58,604 nucleotides of DNA from an uncultured Paracoccaceae bacterium (GTDB taxonomy: Bacteria > Pseudomonadota > Alphaproteobacteria > Rhodobacterales > Rhodobacteraceae): contig CAKZTM010000058.1 of assembly GCA_937920555.1 (NCBI GenBank), positions 1-58,604 of the forward strand, read 5' to 3'. A program made the position numbers and the translations under genes. This document shows positions 25,121-35,188 of this stretch, piece after piece. Positions within the stretch are counted from its first letter, which is position 1; each line of letters starts with the position of its first letter. Below the pieces are notes generated by a model that made no database searches, was not told where the DNA came from, and was given only the letters and a program-made list of their open reading frames with translations.

Positions 25121-25723
25121 CTAACGTTTGTTGTCCGCCTCTGCCTTACGTATATCAAACAAGTCCGACTGAACGCTGTTTCTGATCTTCAAATCATTCA
25201 AAATTACGGTGGTGTTCTTACCGGACCGATCCGTGACCACCCATTGACGCAGCTCCACCGGATTGCCGGTAAAAACCATGGTCAGGGTTCCATTGCGCGC
25301 GTTTTTGGGGTCCACCGCGATCACCTGTGTCTTCACGCCATCGCTGGAGATGTTTCGTACAACCCCTGAGGATTGTAGGTCAATATTACCTTGAAGCAGA
25401 ATGTCGAGCGGCGTCTTTCTCAAATCGTAAAGCTGAGCGCCGCGATTAGACTTCTTATCGATCACGCCAAGCGCGCGGCCGTCAGAAATCACCAGACTGT
25501 CTGCAGGCGTCGTATATTCATATCTGATTTTACCCGGTTTTTGTATATAGAGCACGCCTTGGGCCAGAGTTTTATCCGGGTTGGCCTGAACGAACTTTGC
25601 AGTCGCCGCCTGCATTGAGTTGAGATAAGTGGAGATCTGCGACAAATTAAGTTCCTGAGCGGATACTGAACCTGCCGTCATCCAAAGCGAGATGATCAAA
25701 AGAATACGTGTCATGGTTTGCAT
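25121..25723 (-). CDS. lolA: Outer-membrane lipoprotein carrier protein LolA
   Basis: LolA ferries lipoproteins through the periplasm to the outer membrane. The 200-residue precursor has a signal peptide (cleaved near VSA/QE at about residue 22) and a mature domain with the family pattern FVQANPDKTLAQGVLYIQKPGKIRYEY and DPKNARNGTLTMVF. The usual neighbour ftsK lies directly upstream on the same strand (78-bp gap), as in other alphaproteobacteria. An internal ATG (fourth codon) is a possible alternative start. Confidence 0.9.
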   Translation of the reverse strand: MQTMTRILLIISLWMTAGSVSAQELNLSQISTYLNSMQAATAKFVQANPDKTLAQGVLYIQKPGKIRYEYTTPADSLVISDGRALGVIDKKSNRGAQLYDLRKTPLDILLQGNIDLQSSGVVRNISSDGVKTQVIAVDPKNARNGTLTMVFTGNPVELRQWVVTDRSGKNTTVILNDLKIRNSVQSDLFDIRKAEADNKR

Positions 25724-25801
25724 ATAGTCCGTTGGATCAAGATTGTAATGGCATCTAAGCGTATTGACGAATGTTTGAACCCCAAACCGCTTAGGCGTGC
25801 C

Positions 25802-28450
25802 TCAATAAGCTCCTTGCCGCCGCTCAGGCACCAAAACTTCCCGCTTGCCGACGTGATTGGCTTGTGAGACGACCCCTTCATCCTCCATCTGTTCGACCAA
25901 TTTGGCGGCTTTGTTATAGCCAATAGATAGCTTGCGCTGAATATAGGACGTGGAACATTTCCGATCTTGCGCCACAATTGCGACAGCCTGATCGTAAAGC
26001 GCGTCCTCACCCGTGGTATTGCCGCCCAGACCTAGAACCGCATCAATGTCACTGGCCTTCTCATCATCCGGCCCGTCGACCACGCCGCTTACGTATTCTG
26101 GCACACCAAGCGATTTGAGATGCGCTACGACTTCCTCAACGGCCTCGTCAGATACAAAAGGTCCGTGAACGCGGGTCACACGTCCACCGCCTGCCATGTA
26201 AAGCATGTCGCCCATACCCAAAAGTTGCTCAGCGCCTTGCTCGCCCAGAATAGTACGGCTGTCGATTTTGGAAGTGACTTGAAACGAAATTCGCGTTGGA
26301 AAATTGGCTTTGATCGTACCTGTGATCACGTCTACGGACGGACGCTGGGTTGCCATGATCAAGTGAATCCCTGACGCCCGTGCCATTTGCGCCAGTCGCT
26401 GAATACAGGCTTCAATTTCCTTGCCCGCCACCATCATCAGGTCGGCCATCTCGTCAACGATTACCACGATATAGGGCATGGTCTCAGGGGTAAAATATTC
26501 AGTTTCAAAGATAGGTTCGCCCGTATCTTCATCAAACCCAGTTTGGATCGTGCGGTTGAAATCCTCACCCTTAGCCAGCGCTGCTTTAACGCGGGAATTG
26601 TAACCATCAATGTTGCGCACGCCCATTTTGGACATTTTGCGGTAGCGCTCCTCCATCTCGGCCACAACCCATTTTAGCGCGACCACCGCTTTCTTTGGAT
26701 CGGTCACCACAGGGGATAGAAGATGCGGAATGCCATCATAAACGCTAAGCTCCAGCATCTTTGGATCGATCATGATCATGCGACATTCATCGGGTGACAG
26801 CTGGTAGAGAAGCGACAAAATCATGGTATTGATCGCCACAGACTTACCCGAACCTGTTGTACCAGCAATCAGCAAATGGGGCATTTTTGCGAGGTTTGCT
26901 ACAATCGGCTCACCGGAAATATCCTTCCCCAACGCCAGAGGCAGCTTCATACCTGCGTCTCCGTAAGCAGCATCCGACAGGATTTCCCGTAGCAATACCA
27001 TTTCGCGTTTGTCGTTTGGGAGTTCGATCCCAATTACCGACCGACCGGGAACCGTCGATACACGTGCTGCAAGAGCCGACATCGATCGGGCAATGTCATC
27101 CGAAAGCCCGATGACACGGGAGGCTTTGAGCCCCGCCGCCGGTTCCAGTTCATACATTGTAACAACCGGGCCGGGGCGCACAGAGACAATCTCACCCTTT
27201 ACGCCGTAGTCATCCAAAACAGTTTCCAACATGCGCGCATTCTCGTTGAGTGCGTCGGAGGACGGTACGTGTCGGGTAATCGTCGATGGGTCTTCCAAAA
27301 GAGCGAGCGGCGGCAGGATAAAACCCTCCTTGCTGTCGTCAAAGAGCCTTGGTTGCTCTTCTGCTCGTGCCTTTACGCTCTTACGACGTGGCTTGGCAGG
27401 CTCGGTGTGTACCTTCGTGAATGGCTCGGGAGTTTCTTCGCGGTACTCGGGCAAATCCATCAGAGCCTCCGCAATCGGTAGGTCGCGGGTGACACCACCT
27501 AAATCTGGCGCTACGTCGCTTTCGTCCATATCCCGGTTGCCGTTGAGTTCCGCGCGCTCACGCGCCGCTACTGCCGCTGTAATACGCGCCATAATAGCCT
27601 TGTCCTGATCGGGTTCATTGCCAGTAACCTCAGGCAAATGCGCACGATCTGAAAAATCAGTTTTCCTATGGTCAGTATCTCGGCTGAATCCACGCAGGAG
27701 ACGATTGCGATAGATCTCAGGTCCGACCTTGTCACTGGCCTCGCGGCGCTTGCTATGCGCAGCTTTTGCGGCAATCGCTGCAGTTGCAGCCGATGCACCT
27801 GCAAAGCCCAACGCTTTACCGGCACTGCGAATGGTGGCGCGTGCGCTGTGTGCCGCTAACGCAGCTGCCCAGCGCAACTCGCCGAACGTCACGCCAAGCG
27901 AAATTGCCGAGACTACAACTGTGGAGGCCAAAAGAATAAGCGTTACAGTCACCAGCGAAATATTCATCGATAGCGGTAATGCCGTTAAAATTCCGCCTAG
28001 AACCGCATCGCCGAACCAGCCACCAAGTCCATAATCATGTGCCCAGCCAGCCAAAGGCGGATGCGCTGCAGCAAAAATGGAAGCCAAAGCAACCGCGAAG
28101 GGCGCTAGAATGATACGCGATAAAACCCGCCCTTCACCTTTATGCAAAACAAATCGCAAACCCCAAACACCGGCCAATAGTGGCAAAGACCAACCGGCCC
28201 AACCAATCGCACGGTGGATTAAATCAGATGTATAAGCGCCGGGTAAACCCAGCATATTTTGAGCAGGCATGTCCGTTGCATTGAAAAGTCCGGGATCGTT
28301 TGGTGAATAACTGATTGCCATAATCGCCAGCAATCCTGCCAAGACCACAAGTAAAATGCCGATTGTTTCCGCACCGCGTTTGGCAATCGCCTCTTTGGTC
28401 TGCCGCTCGACAAGCGGCTCTTTAGCTTGGCTATTCATAAACAATGCCAT
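25802..28450 (-). CDS. ftsK: DNA translocase FtsK
   Basis: FtsK anchors at the septum and pumps chromosomal DNA during division. The 882-residue protein has about four N-terminal membrane segments (about 30-190), a linker with many Arg/Glu residues (about 240-420), the motor with Walker [13 protein letters not shown] and [11 protein letters not shown], and the C-terminal gamma domain (about 815-880, [20 protein letters not shown]) that reads polarity sequences. The ATG at 28450 has GGGGAAG upstream. It follows dapC by 16 bp. Confidence 0.96.
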   Translation of the reverse strand: MALFMNSQAKEPLVERQTKEAIAKRGAETIGILLVVLAGLLAIMAISYSPNDPGLFNATDMPAQNMLGLPGAYTSDLIHRAIGWAGWSLPLLAGVWGLRFVLHKGEGRVLSRIILAPFAVALASIFAAAHPPLAGWAHDYGLGGWFGDAVLGGILTALPLSMNISLVTVTLILLASTVVVSAISLGVTFGELRWAAALAAHSARATIRSAGKALGFAGASAATAAIAAKAAHSKRREASDKVGPEIYRNRLLRGFSRDTDHRKTDFSDRAHLPEVTGNEPDQDKAIMARITAAVAARERAELNGNRDMDESDVAPDLGGVTRDLPIAEALMDLPEYREETPEPFTKVHTEPAKPRRKSVKARAEEQPRLFDDSKEGFILPPLALLEDPSTITRHVPSSDALNENARMLETVLDDYGVKGEIVSVRPGPVVTMYELEPAAGLKASRVIGLSDDIARSMSALAARVSTVPGRSVIGIELPNDKREMVLLREILSDAAYGDAGMKLPLALGKDISGEPIVANLAKMPHLLIAGTTGSGKSVAINTMILSLLYQLSPDECRMIMIDPKMLELSVYDGIPHLLSPVVTDPKKAVVALKWVVAEMEERYRKMSKMGVRNIDGYNSRVKAALAKGEDFNRTIQTGFDEDTGEPIFETEYFTPETMPYIVVIVDEMADLMMVAGKEIEACIQRLAQMARASGIHLIMATQRPSVDVITGTIKANFPTRISFQVTSKIDSRTILGEQGAEQLLGMGDMLYMAGGGRVTRVHGPFVSDEAVEEVVAHLKSLGVPEYVSGVVDGPDDEKASDIDAVLGLGGNTTGEDALYDQAVAIVAQDRKCSTSYIQRKLSIGYNKAAKLVEQMEDEGVVSQANHVGKREVLVPERRQGAY

Positions 28451-28466
28451 CAAACTTCCCCGTCTC

Positions 28467-29642
28467 TCACAAACATGCGCGGATGGCTTCTAAGCCAGTC
28501 CGCATCTCATTAATTTCCGCTACCAAGGCGACCCGTAAATATCCGGCACCGGGATCGCCCTCAGCCGTGGGGCGACTGAGATAGGCACCGGGAAGAACCC
28601 GAACGCCAGTGTTCTTCCAAATCTTCAATGCCATAGCCTCGCCATCCCAAACCGGGAGCCACAAAAAGAAACCGGCGCTAGGTGGATGATATTCGGGAAC
28701 GTCGCCCATGATCTCATCAACCACGACGTATTTTTCTTGGTATAACTTGCGCGATAAGTTCACATGCCGCTCATCACCCCAAACGGCCTCGGAGACGTGT
28801 TGAATCGGCAGGGGCAAGGGCGCACCGGAATAGGCCCGCAACTTTTTCGTTAATGCAATCGTCTTTGGCCCGGCGGCAATGAAACCTGATCGCAGACCAG
28901 GCAAGTTGGATCTTTTGGATAGCGAATGAAACACCACCAGCCGCTCGGGGTCAGCTCCAATGTTTTTAGCAACTTCCAAAGCGCCAATAGGCGGCGTATT
29001 GCGGTAGACTTCCGAATAGCATTCATCGGCAAAAATTACGAAATCATGCGCTTCTGCCAATCGGAGCAGTTCTGCCCAATACTCAGAGGACGCCACGCCA
29101 CCCTGCGGATTAGATGGTGAGCAAACGAAAGCAATCGCAACACGGTCCAAAACGTCTTTGGGCAAGTTTGCATAGTCGGGCAAGAACCCTGTCTCTTCAT
29201 TCGCCGCTACAAACATCGGTTCTGCTTGCGCCATGATCGCACCAACCGAATAGACCTGATAGAAAGGGTTTGGCATCAGGGCTATGGGAACATCTCCCGC
29301 CTTGCGTTCAGGCAGCAACGCGAGTGCCGCATTGAACAGACCTTCGCGTGACCCGTTAATTGGAACAACGTGCAGCTCTGGATCAAGCTCCACGTTAAAC
29401 CTTCGCCCAATCCAACGGGTGATCGAGGATCGCAAACCCGCTGTTCCCTCATTGGGGGGGTACTTGGCGAATTCGCCCGCATGCCGCTCTAATAACTCGC
29501 CCACAAAATCGGGCATTGGATGCCGGGGCTCACCAATGGACATGTGAATCACGTTTCCACCGCCCGCATGCTCGTCAAGCAGGGCGCGCATGCGCGGGAA
29601 AGCGTATTCCGGCAGGTTTGAAAACCGCTCAGGAAACTGCAT
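28467..29642 (-). CDS. dapC: Aminotransferase, probable succinyldiaminopimelate transaminase DapC
   Basis: A class I/II PLP aminotransferase of 391 residues. The PLP lysine is in [16 protein letters not shown] (about 232-247), preceded by FADECYSEV and CSPSNPQGG. This pattern fits the DapC-like group, which would make N-succinyl-LL-2,6-diaminopimelate in lysine and cell-wall synthesis together with dapA; other amino-acid substrates are possible. The start [11 protein letters not shown] is chosen for the GAGG 7 nt upstream. It heads the dapC-ftsK-lolA unit. Confidence 0.82.
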   Translation of the reverse strand: MQFPERFSNLPEYAFPRMRALLDEHAGGGNVIHMSIGEPRHPMPDFVGELLERHAGEFAKYPPNEGTAGLRSSITRWIGRRFNVELDPELHVVPINGSREGLFNAALALLPERKAGDVPIALMPNPFYQVYSVGAIMAQAEPMFVAANEETGFLPDYANLPKDVLDRVAIAFVCSPSNPQGGVASSEYWAELLRLAEAHDFVIFADECYSEVYRNTPPIGALEVAKNIGADPERLVVFHSLSKRSNLPGLRSGFIAAGPKTIALTKKLRAYSGAPLPLPIQHVSEAVWGDERHVNLSRKLYQEKYVVVDEIMGDVPEYHPPSAGFFLWLPVWDGEAMALKIWKNTGVRVLPGAYLSRPTAEGDPGAGYLRVALVAEINEMRTGLEAIRACL

Positions 29643-30012
29643 ATTTGCCTCAATTGTCGGGGTCTGACGCCCCATTTTTCACGACCTTAGCCCAAGGTTG
29701 GGAATGGGTCCAGTAAAACGGCTAATTGGCACGAAGAGCATGGTAAATAAACCACCCCTATTTTCGCGTATCGTGGTTGCAATGCAAGGTCTATGACGAT
29801 CCAGACGGGCACGGATATAGGTGTTGTGGTGATCACTTTTGGTTTGTATGAACTGCTGTTCATCTTGTGATTGTCAAAGCGCCTCGCGCACAAAAACTCA
29901 AAGCGGTAGACTGATAGAAGGGTTGCCCAGTGGGGAGTGACTAAAACTGGCCGAATTAGCTGTTTGGATGGAGATTTTGCACTATCCCTCAATCAAGCTC
30001 CAATCGACTAGC
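29643..30012. other. Intergenic region upstream of dapC
   Basis: No gene is supported. It should hold the dapC-ftsK promoter. GTGATCAC occurs once at 29829-29836 but lacks the outer bases and the pairing seen at sucC and sdhC. GGGGTCTGACGCCCC followed by ATTTTT lies at about 29660-29680 on the plus strand. I see nothing else. Confidence 0.4.
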
Positions 30013-30588
30013 CTATATCTGCGTAGTCTCACGCAACGGAAATCCGAAATGTACATGGGTATCCCCGTACCGTCGTACGTCGCTGAGACGAAAGCCGTGA
30101 GGAAAGGCGATCTGCTTCCCTTCCTCAAGAATTATAAGTGTTTGATCATTAAACCAATTTCCTTGAAGAGCCACTTCAAGGGTTCGCTCTCCCAACCCTT
30201 TCCCGTATGGGGGGTCAAGAAAGCAAATATCATAAGGTTCTTCCGTATTCACGCCTAGCTTGGTCGAATCTTTGGGCAACACAGTACATTGCTCCAAGCA
30301 CTGCAATTGCTCGATATTGTTGTGAATTAATCCAAGCGCTATCTTTGCCTTTTCAACAAAGGTGACATGGCGGGCGCCACGCGATAGGGATTCCAACCCT
30401 AGCGCCCCGGTTCCGGCGAAAAGATCGAGAACCCTAGCGCCTTCAAGGTCTGGATAGCGCCCATGTGCCAGCACGTTAAAAAGGCTTTCTCGAACCCGAT
30501 CCGTTGTCGGTCTTAGATGGGATTTTTCGTCGCCTTTTCCCACACTTCCAAGCGCGTGACGTCGCCATTTTCCACCTACAATTCTCAT
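30013..30588 (-). CDS. rsmD: 16S rRNA (guanine966-N2)-methyltransferase RsmD
   Basis: A 191-residue SAM-dependent methyltransferase acting on the small ribosomal subunit. The start MRIVGGKWRR, the RPTTDRVRESLFN block, the SAM loop VLDLFAGTGALGLE (about 51-64) and the catalytic FLDPPYGKG (about 125-133) are all family signatures. It begins immediately after the stop of the upstream flavoprotein gene (30589), so the two form an operon. Confidence 0.94.
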   Translation of the reverse strand: MRIVGGKWRRHALGSVGKGDEKSHLRPTTDRVRESLFNVLAHGRYPDLEGARVLDLFAGTGALGLESLSRGARHVTFVEKAKIALGLIHNNIEQLQCLEQCTVLPKDSTKLGVNTEEPYDICFLDPPYGKGLGERTLEVALQGNWFNDQTLIILEEGKQIAFPHGFRLSDVRRYGDTHVHFGFPLRETTQI

Positions 30589-31791
30589 CTAAACAGCCAG
30601 TGTCTTGAGCTCGATCTCAGGATTGGAAATCTCTTCCGGCAGAGGTGACTTGCCGGCTTCAATCCAGCGTTTGCCCATCATGTACGATCGTGGGTCATTC
30701 AAAGCATCAACTGCCAGAAGTTCTTTCTTCTTGTAATACCAATGAGATAACGGCCCTGCATTATCGCGCGTTACCACTTTATCATACCCGGTGTTCAGAC
30801 CGGCAATTTGCAATTTCACGTCGTATTGGTCGGACCAGAACCAAGGTTTGGCCACGTAAGGCGTCGTTCCACCCATAATGGTATCGGCCGCGGCCTCCCC
30901 TTGATCAATTGCATTTGGTACACTCTCGAGGCGCAGGCGTCCCCCTTTGTGAGGAAAGGACGTGCAGTCCCCGGCAGCATAAATACTGGGGTCAGATGTC
31001 CGGCAAAGTTCATCGACCCAAATACCATTGTCGATTTCCAAGCCAGTCGCTTGAGCCAGATCAATGTCTGGATCAATTCCAATCCCGGCAATTACGAAAT
31101 CTACTGAAATCTCTTCGGCATTTGTTAGCTTGGCAGCGGTCACTCTGTCGGTCCCGACTAAACGCTCCAATCCAATGCCCTCACGAATATTAACGCCGTT
31201 TCTTGAATGGAGCGCGCGGAAAAAATCGGAGGTTTCTGATGCCGCCACCCGTTGTAAAATCCGACCGGCCATCTCGATTAAGGTGACGCGAAGGCCTCGT
31301 TTAGAAGCCACCGCTGCCGCCTCAAGCCCAATATATCCACCGCCAATAACTAAAAGGTGACGCGCCTCTACGAATTCCTCGACCATCGCATCAACATCGG
31401 CAAGTGTTCTAACCACATAGACCCCGTTTAACCCACCGCCGATCGCTGCAGGCAAGCGTCGGGGTTTAGAGCCGGTGGTCAGTACCAAGTTGTCGTAGGA
31501 AAGTTTTTTGTCTCCCAAATCGATCAACTTGGCGGCCCGGTCAATTGAGCGTACGGTCACGCCCGTAAGAAGCTCAATATTTTGATCCGAATAGAAGCTC
31601 TCAGGTCGCAAATAAAGCCGCTCCAAAGTCATTTCGCCGGTCAGATAGGTCTTTGAAAGTGGAGGACGCTGATAGGGTGGAACGGGCTCGGTACCGATTA
31701 GCGTGATTTCTCCATCATAACCTTTGTTGCGCAACCGAGCGACCAGTGACGCACCGGCTTGCCCTGCACCAATAACAACTGTGTGACCCAA
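30589..31791 (-). CDS. FAD-dependent pyridine nucleotide oxidoreductase (ferredoxin reductase-like)
   Basis: A 400-residue flavoprotein of the rhodocoxin/putidaredoxin reductase group that passes electrons from NAD(P)H to a 2Fe-2S ferredoxin. Two Rossmann motifs are visible: VVIGAGQAGASLVARL at about 4-19 and LLVIGGGYIGLEAAAV at about 146-161. PYQRPPLSKTYL is characteristic of the group, and YAAGDCTSFP binds FAD. The start is a TTG with GGAGA upstream. No ferredoxin or P450 partner is in the window, so its redox partner is unknown. Confidence 0.88.
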   Translation of the reverse strand: MGHTVVIGAGQAGASLVARLRNKGYDGEITLIGTEPVPPYQRPPLSKTYLTGEMTLERLYLRPESFYSDQNIELLTGVTVRSIDRAAKLIDLGDKKLSYDNLVLTTGSKPRRLPAAIGGGLNGVYVVRTLADVDAMVEEFVEARHLLVIGGGYIGLEAAAVASKRGLRVTLIEMAGRILQRVAASETSDFFRALHSRNGVNIREGIGLERLVGTDRVTAAKLTNAEEISVDFVIAGIGIDPDIDLAQATGLEIDNGIWVDELCRTSDPSIYAAGDCTSFPHKGGRLRLESVPNAIDQGEAAADTIMGGTTPYVAKPWFWSDQYDVKLQIAGLNTGYDKVVTRDNAGPLSHWYYKKKELLAVDALNDPRSYMMGKRWIEAGKSPLPEEISNPEIELKTLAV

Positions 31792-31882
31792 TGCTAATCT
31801 CCAGATTCATTATGGCCGATGTCGGCCCTGGTCGCTATATACCAACTCAACCAAACCCCGAACAGGATAGAGGATCAAGACC

Positions 31883-32371
31883 ATGGCAATTTCTGTAGGC
31901 GACAAACTTCCCAGCGCTACATTGCGTTATATGGGCGCTGACGGCCCAGCGGAAACATCAACAGATGATCTGTGTTCGGGCAAGAAAGTGGTTTTCTTCG
32001 GGCTCCCGGGCGCTTTCACAGGCACCTGTACGACAGCGCATTTACCCAGCTTTGTCAGAACAGCCGATAAATTTTCCGCAAAAGGCGTAGATGATATTGT
32101 CTGCGTTGCGGTTAATGACGTGTTTGTAATGCAGTCTTGGGCGGAGAGCACTGGTGCTGACAAATCGCCCATTCATATGCTGGCGGATGCAGACAGTAGC
32201 TTCACAAAGGCCCTTGGGTTAGAGTTCTCTGCACCTCCGGTGGGTTTGATTGATCGCTCCAAACGTTATGCGATGTTGGTTGAAAACGGTACGGTTTCCG
32301 CACTTGAGATTGATGACAATCCGGGCGAATGCACCATTTCGGCAGGCGAGAGCTTTCTAGAGAAGGTCTAA
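31883..32371 (+). CDS. Peroxiredoxin, Prx5-like
   Basis: A 162-residue thiol peroxidase (AhpC/TSA superfamily, Prx5 group) that reduces hydrogen peroxide and organic peroxides. The peroxidatic Cys lies in [16 protein letters not shown] (about residues 44-59), with the conserved Pro and Thr positions of the family. The gene is divergent from the flavoprotein gene across a 91-bp gap, a context that suits redox control but shows no recognisable operator. Confidence 0.93.
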   Translation: MAISVGDKLPSATLRYMGADGPAETSTDDLCSGKKVVFFGLPGAFTGTCTTAHLPSFVRTADKFSAKGVDDIVCVAVNDVFVMQSWAESTGADKSPIHMLADADSSFTKALGLEFSAPPVGLIDRSKRYAMLVENGTVSALEIDDNPGECTISAGESFLEKV

Positions 32372-32661
32372 CCGGCCAAAGCATCCATTTTTTGAGCGAG
32401 CTTTATATCGAGCTCGCTCAACCCTCCAACATCATGGGTTGAGAGGGTCACGCTGACCGTCTTGTACACGTTGAACCATTCTGGATGGTGGTTCCATTTT
32501 TCTGCCCATATCGCTGAGCGTGTCATAAAGCCAAATGCGTCGATGAAGTTTTTGAATTGATAAGTCTTTTTGATAGCATCACGGTCTGAATCCACGGCCC
32601 AGCCCGCCGCGATCAGTGGCTCCAGATGAGTTATTCTGTCCACCTCGGTCAGCATCCTCAT
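32368..32661 (-). CDS. phhB: Pterin-4a-carbinolamine dehydratase
   Basis: A 97-residue dehydratase that recycles tetrahydropterin; the signature [20 protein letters not shown] (about 54-73) carries the paired active-site His. The ATG overlaps the stop of the upstream FemAB-like gene (4 bp), so it is translated from the same transcript; an ATG two codons later is also possible. Its 3' end overlaps the peroxiredoxin gene by 4 bp in convergent orientation. No phenylalanine hydroxylase is present in the window. Confidence 0.93.
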   Translation of the reverse strand: MRMLTEVDRITHLEPLIAAGWAVDSDRDAIKKTYQFKNFIDAFGFMTRSAIWAEKWNHHPEWFNVYKTVSVTLSTHDVGGLSELDIKLAQKMDALAG

Positions 32662-33845
32662 TCTTGTTCCTCCACATTTTCCTTCTTGAATGGGCCATAA
32701 CTGGTCAACACTTCAATTTCCTCGTCAACTGCGTCTCGCTCCGCGACTAGATATTTCTCAACCGCGTCTGAAAAACTCTCATTAGCCATAAAATGGAGCG
32801 AATAAGTGGGAACGGGCAGGTATCCCCGTGCCAGTTTGTGTTGGCCCTGCGCTCCGGCCTCTACCCGAGCCATCTTGTGAGCAATCGCATATTCAATTGC
32901 CTGATAATAGCAAACTTCGAAGTGCAGGCATGGATGATGTTCCTGACATCCCCAGTAACGCCCAAAGAGCGTGTCGCGGCCGACTATATTCATGGCGCCG
33001 GCAACCCAATGTCCGTCGTGTTCACACATGATAAGCAGAATATCATCGCGCAAGCGCTCATGCGCGATGTGAAAGAACTCTCGCGTTAGATAGGGCGTTC
33101 CCCATTTTCGTGCCCCCGTATCTTGATAGAAACCCCAAAAAGCATCCCAATGCTCTTGCTCGATTTGATCTCCACAGAAAAGATGAATATTGCCTCCAAA
33201 TTTTTGTGCTTGAGCACGTTCTTTGCGGATGTTCTTGCGCTTGCGAGATGAAAGATCATCCAGAAATCCATCAAAGTTGGTGTAGTTTTGATTGATCCAA
33301 TGGAACTGCTGCCCGGTCCTCTGAAGAAGGTCTGCCTGCGCCCCGCTTACATATTCCTGCTTAGCACAAAAAGTCATGTGAAAGGACGACAACCCATTTT
33401 GTTTGGTAAGCTGCATGGCACTTTGTAGCAGGGCCGAAGTCGCCGCCTTCTCAAATCCTGGCGCCGTAAGGATACGACGGCCGGTCACGGGCGTAAATGG
33501 AACTGCAGATTGCAGTTTCGGGTAGTATTGCCCGCCCGCTTGATGAAATGCATGTGCCCAGTTGTGGTCGAAAATGTACTCACCTTGGCTATGACTTTTT
33601 ACATAAAGCGGCATGGCGCCAATAAGCTCCCCGCCAAGACGCGCAACAAGATGCTGCGGCTGCCAACCGGTACCTCGACCAACTGAGCCACTGTCCTCGA
33701 AGGCTTTCAGGAATTTATGGGTAGTAAACGGATCAATGGCCCGCCCTTCGACAGCCTCAGGGCATGCACAACGATCCCAGTCCTCGGCTGAAATATCCTG
33801 GAGACTTGCCAGAACCGTGATTTCAACGCTCAGATCGTCGGGCAT
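32658..33845 (-). CDS. FemAB-like peptidogalycan biosynthesis protein (DUF482)
   Basis: A 395-residue protein of the DUF482/FemAB-like family in the GNAT superfamily. Conserved stretches include [60 protein letters not shown] and [20 protein letters not shown]. The family is predicted to transfer acyl or aminoacyl groups; the acceptor is not known. It is widespread in alphaproteobacteria. Overlap with phhB shows an operon. Confidence 0.88.
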   Translation of the reverse strand: MPDDLSVEITVLASLQDISAEDWDRCACPEAVEGRAIDPFTTHKFLKAFEDSGSVGRGTGWQPQHLVARLGGELIGAMPLYVKSHSQGEYIFDHNWAHAFHQAGGQYYPKLQSAVPFTPVTGRRILTAPGFEKAATSALLQSAMQLTKQNGLSSFHMTFCAKQEYVSGAQADLLQRTGQQFHWINQNYTNFDGFLDDLSSRKRKNIRKERAQAQKFGGNIHLFCGDQIEQEHWDAFWGFYQDTGARKWGTPYLTREFFHIAHERLRDDILLIMCEHDGHWVAGAMNIVGRDTLFGRYWGCQEHHPCLHFEVCYYQAIEYAIAHKMARVEAGAQGQHKLARGYLPVPTYSLHFMANESFSDAVEKYLVAERDAVDEEIEVLTSYGPFKKENVEEQE

Positions 33846-33885
33846 TTTTCAATTCGCTCCTTCAAAGGAGAATATAGGCGTGACC

Positions 33886-34653
33886 CTATGCGCGTCGAGC
33901 CGGTTGATAGCCCTCAAAGGTGATATTATCCGCAACTTTCCGCGCGCGCATCTCATCCTGCGAGCTTCGAACTGTCCAGCACAAGATCGGTAGCCCCGCA
34001 GCCTTCAAACGGCCCACCGATGGCTGATCAAGCGCTGCCTTATTGTGAGAAATAAAATCAACAGGGATCGTTTCCGCATCTGGTATACCCGCAAGCTCGC
34101 GCCGCCTAGCCTCAGGGACGTTTGGCCAATCTTCGGCTCTGAATGGGTCGGTGACCAGACCCAAAGCTGCCTCGGGAAGGCCTGAGCTTAGCTGCATGAT
34201 AGCATGAGGGTTGAAAGACATAATCGCCATAGGCCCCGCATATCCCGCAACGGTTTCTGCAATTTGCTCCTGAAACAGCCCGGTGTCTTGGCCCAACCTC
34301 ATATCTTGGTCCTTAACCTCGATTAGGATTGGTACTTGACCGTTAACCTCGGCCAAAACCTCCGACAACGTTGGGATTGTATCACTAGAACCGGTCAGTT
34401 TGATGGTCTGCAGCTCTAAGGTTGGCCGCTCGCGAATTGGTCCCGACATGCCCGTGAGGCGCTCCATCAAATAGTCGTGGAAAACCATGGGTGTTTTGCT
34501 CGCCGATGGTTGGACGTCAATTTCTATACCATAACCCTGATCAATGGCTGCTTTAATGGCCTGCATCGAATTCTCAACGATACCGCGACTAGGGTCATGC
34601 AAGCCGCGATGTGCAATGGGTGGACCAAGAAAATCGGGATGAAGCCGGCTCAT
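33886..34653 (-). CDS. Glycerophosphodiester phosphodiesterase
   Basis: A 255-residue GDPD-domain enzyme that releases glycerol-3-phosphate from glycerophosphodiesters. The metal and catalytic residues are seen in AHRGLHD (about 14-20), ENSMQA, GIEIDVQPS (about 42-50) and VFHDY; the C-terminal CWTVRS strand is also typical. No signal peptide is evident, so it is probably cytoplasmic (UgpQ-like). Its ATG overlaps the stop of the RidA gene by 4 bp. Confidence 0.93.
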   Translation of the reverse strand: MSRLHPDFLGPPIAHRGLHDPSRGIVENSMQAIKAAIDQGYGIEIDVQPSASKTPMVFHDYLMERLTGMSGPIRERPTLELQTIKLTGSSDTIPTLSEVLAEVNGQVPILIEVKDQDMRLGQDTGLFQEQIAETVAGYAGPMAIMSFNPHAIMQLSSGLPEAALGLVTDPFRAEDWPNVPEARRRELAGIPDAETIPVDFISHNKAALDQPSVGRLKAAGLPILCWTVRSSQDEMRARKVADNITFEGYQPARRA

Positions 34654-35114
34654 GAAATTTCGAAAATACCTTCGATTTCGACAGCAACACCCAACGGCAG
34701 GGATGCAACTCCGACAGCCGCGCGCGCATGTGCGCCACGATCCCCCAAGACCTCACCTAGCAGATCGGATGCGCCGTTTATGACAGCAGGATGATCTTTG
34801 AAATCCTGCGTAGAATTTACAAAGCCCGTTAGCTTGACCACCCGGACGAGACGCTCAAGGTCACCACCACATGCGGCTTTCAACTGCGCAAGAAGGGCTA
34901 AGGCGCAAGTTGACGCCGCTCTCTGGCCTGTTGTGATATCTGTGTCCTGTCCCAAAGTTCCCAAGATGAGCCCGTTATCGTCGCGAGATATTTGTCCCGA
35001 AATAAAAACTAGATTTCCAGCTTGCACAAACGGCACGTAATTGGCGGCTGGGGCGGGCGCATCTGGCAGGACCAGACCAAGCTCGGAGATGCGGGCATCA
35101 ATGGACTGAGACAT
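34650..35114 (-). CDS. RidA/YjgF-family protein
   Basis: A 154-residue RidA-family protein; relatives hydrolyse reactive enamine/imine intermediates made by PLP enzymes. NLVFISGQISRDDNG and VEIEGIFEIS are family blocks. The start MSQSIDARI is chosen because AGGGA precedes it; an open upstream extension lacks a site. It belongs to the branch with longer N-termini (about 150 residues). It is translated just ahead of, and overlaps, the phosphodiesterase gene. One TGTGATCAC copy lies 25 bp upstream. Confidence 0.88.
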   Translation of the reverse strand: MSQSIDARISELGLVLPDAPAPAANYVPFVQAGNLVFISGQISRDDNGLILGTLGQDTDITTGQRAASTCALALLAQLKAACGGDLERLVRVVKLTGFVNSTQDFKDHPAVINGASDLLGEVLGDRGAHARAAVGVASLPLGVAVEIEGIFEIS

Positions 35115-35188
35115 TCGGAAATCCCTGCTAGGTTGATTTGTGATCACCCTAGCGTTCCTGTCCGATCAATCAATCAGAATTTGGTCTT

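Noticed and set aside
29829-29836. GTGATCAC upstream of dapC, and similar single copies at 26321 (inside ftsK), 35139 (before ridA) and 58326 (inside sdhD)
   Set aside because: They are single and either lack the outer bases or lie in coding sequence; without the paired 21-bp arrangement they are compatible with chance.
32658-32661. Overlapping convergent or same-strand gene ends (for example 39796-39799 and 32368-32371) as signs of misannotation
   Set aside because: Both genes of each pair have full-length family matches; 4-bp overlaps are common in this compact genome.
33721-33760. CCCTTCGACAGCCTCAGGG-like sequence inside the FemAB-like gene, similar to a repeat common in other alphaproteobacteria
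   Set aside because: It encodes a segment ([10 protein letters not shown]) that, as far as I recall, is also present in orthologues, so it is native coding sequence rather than an insertion.
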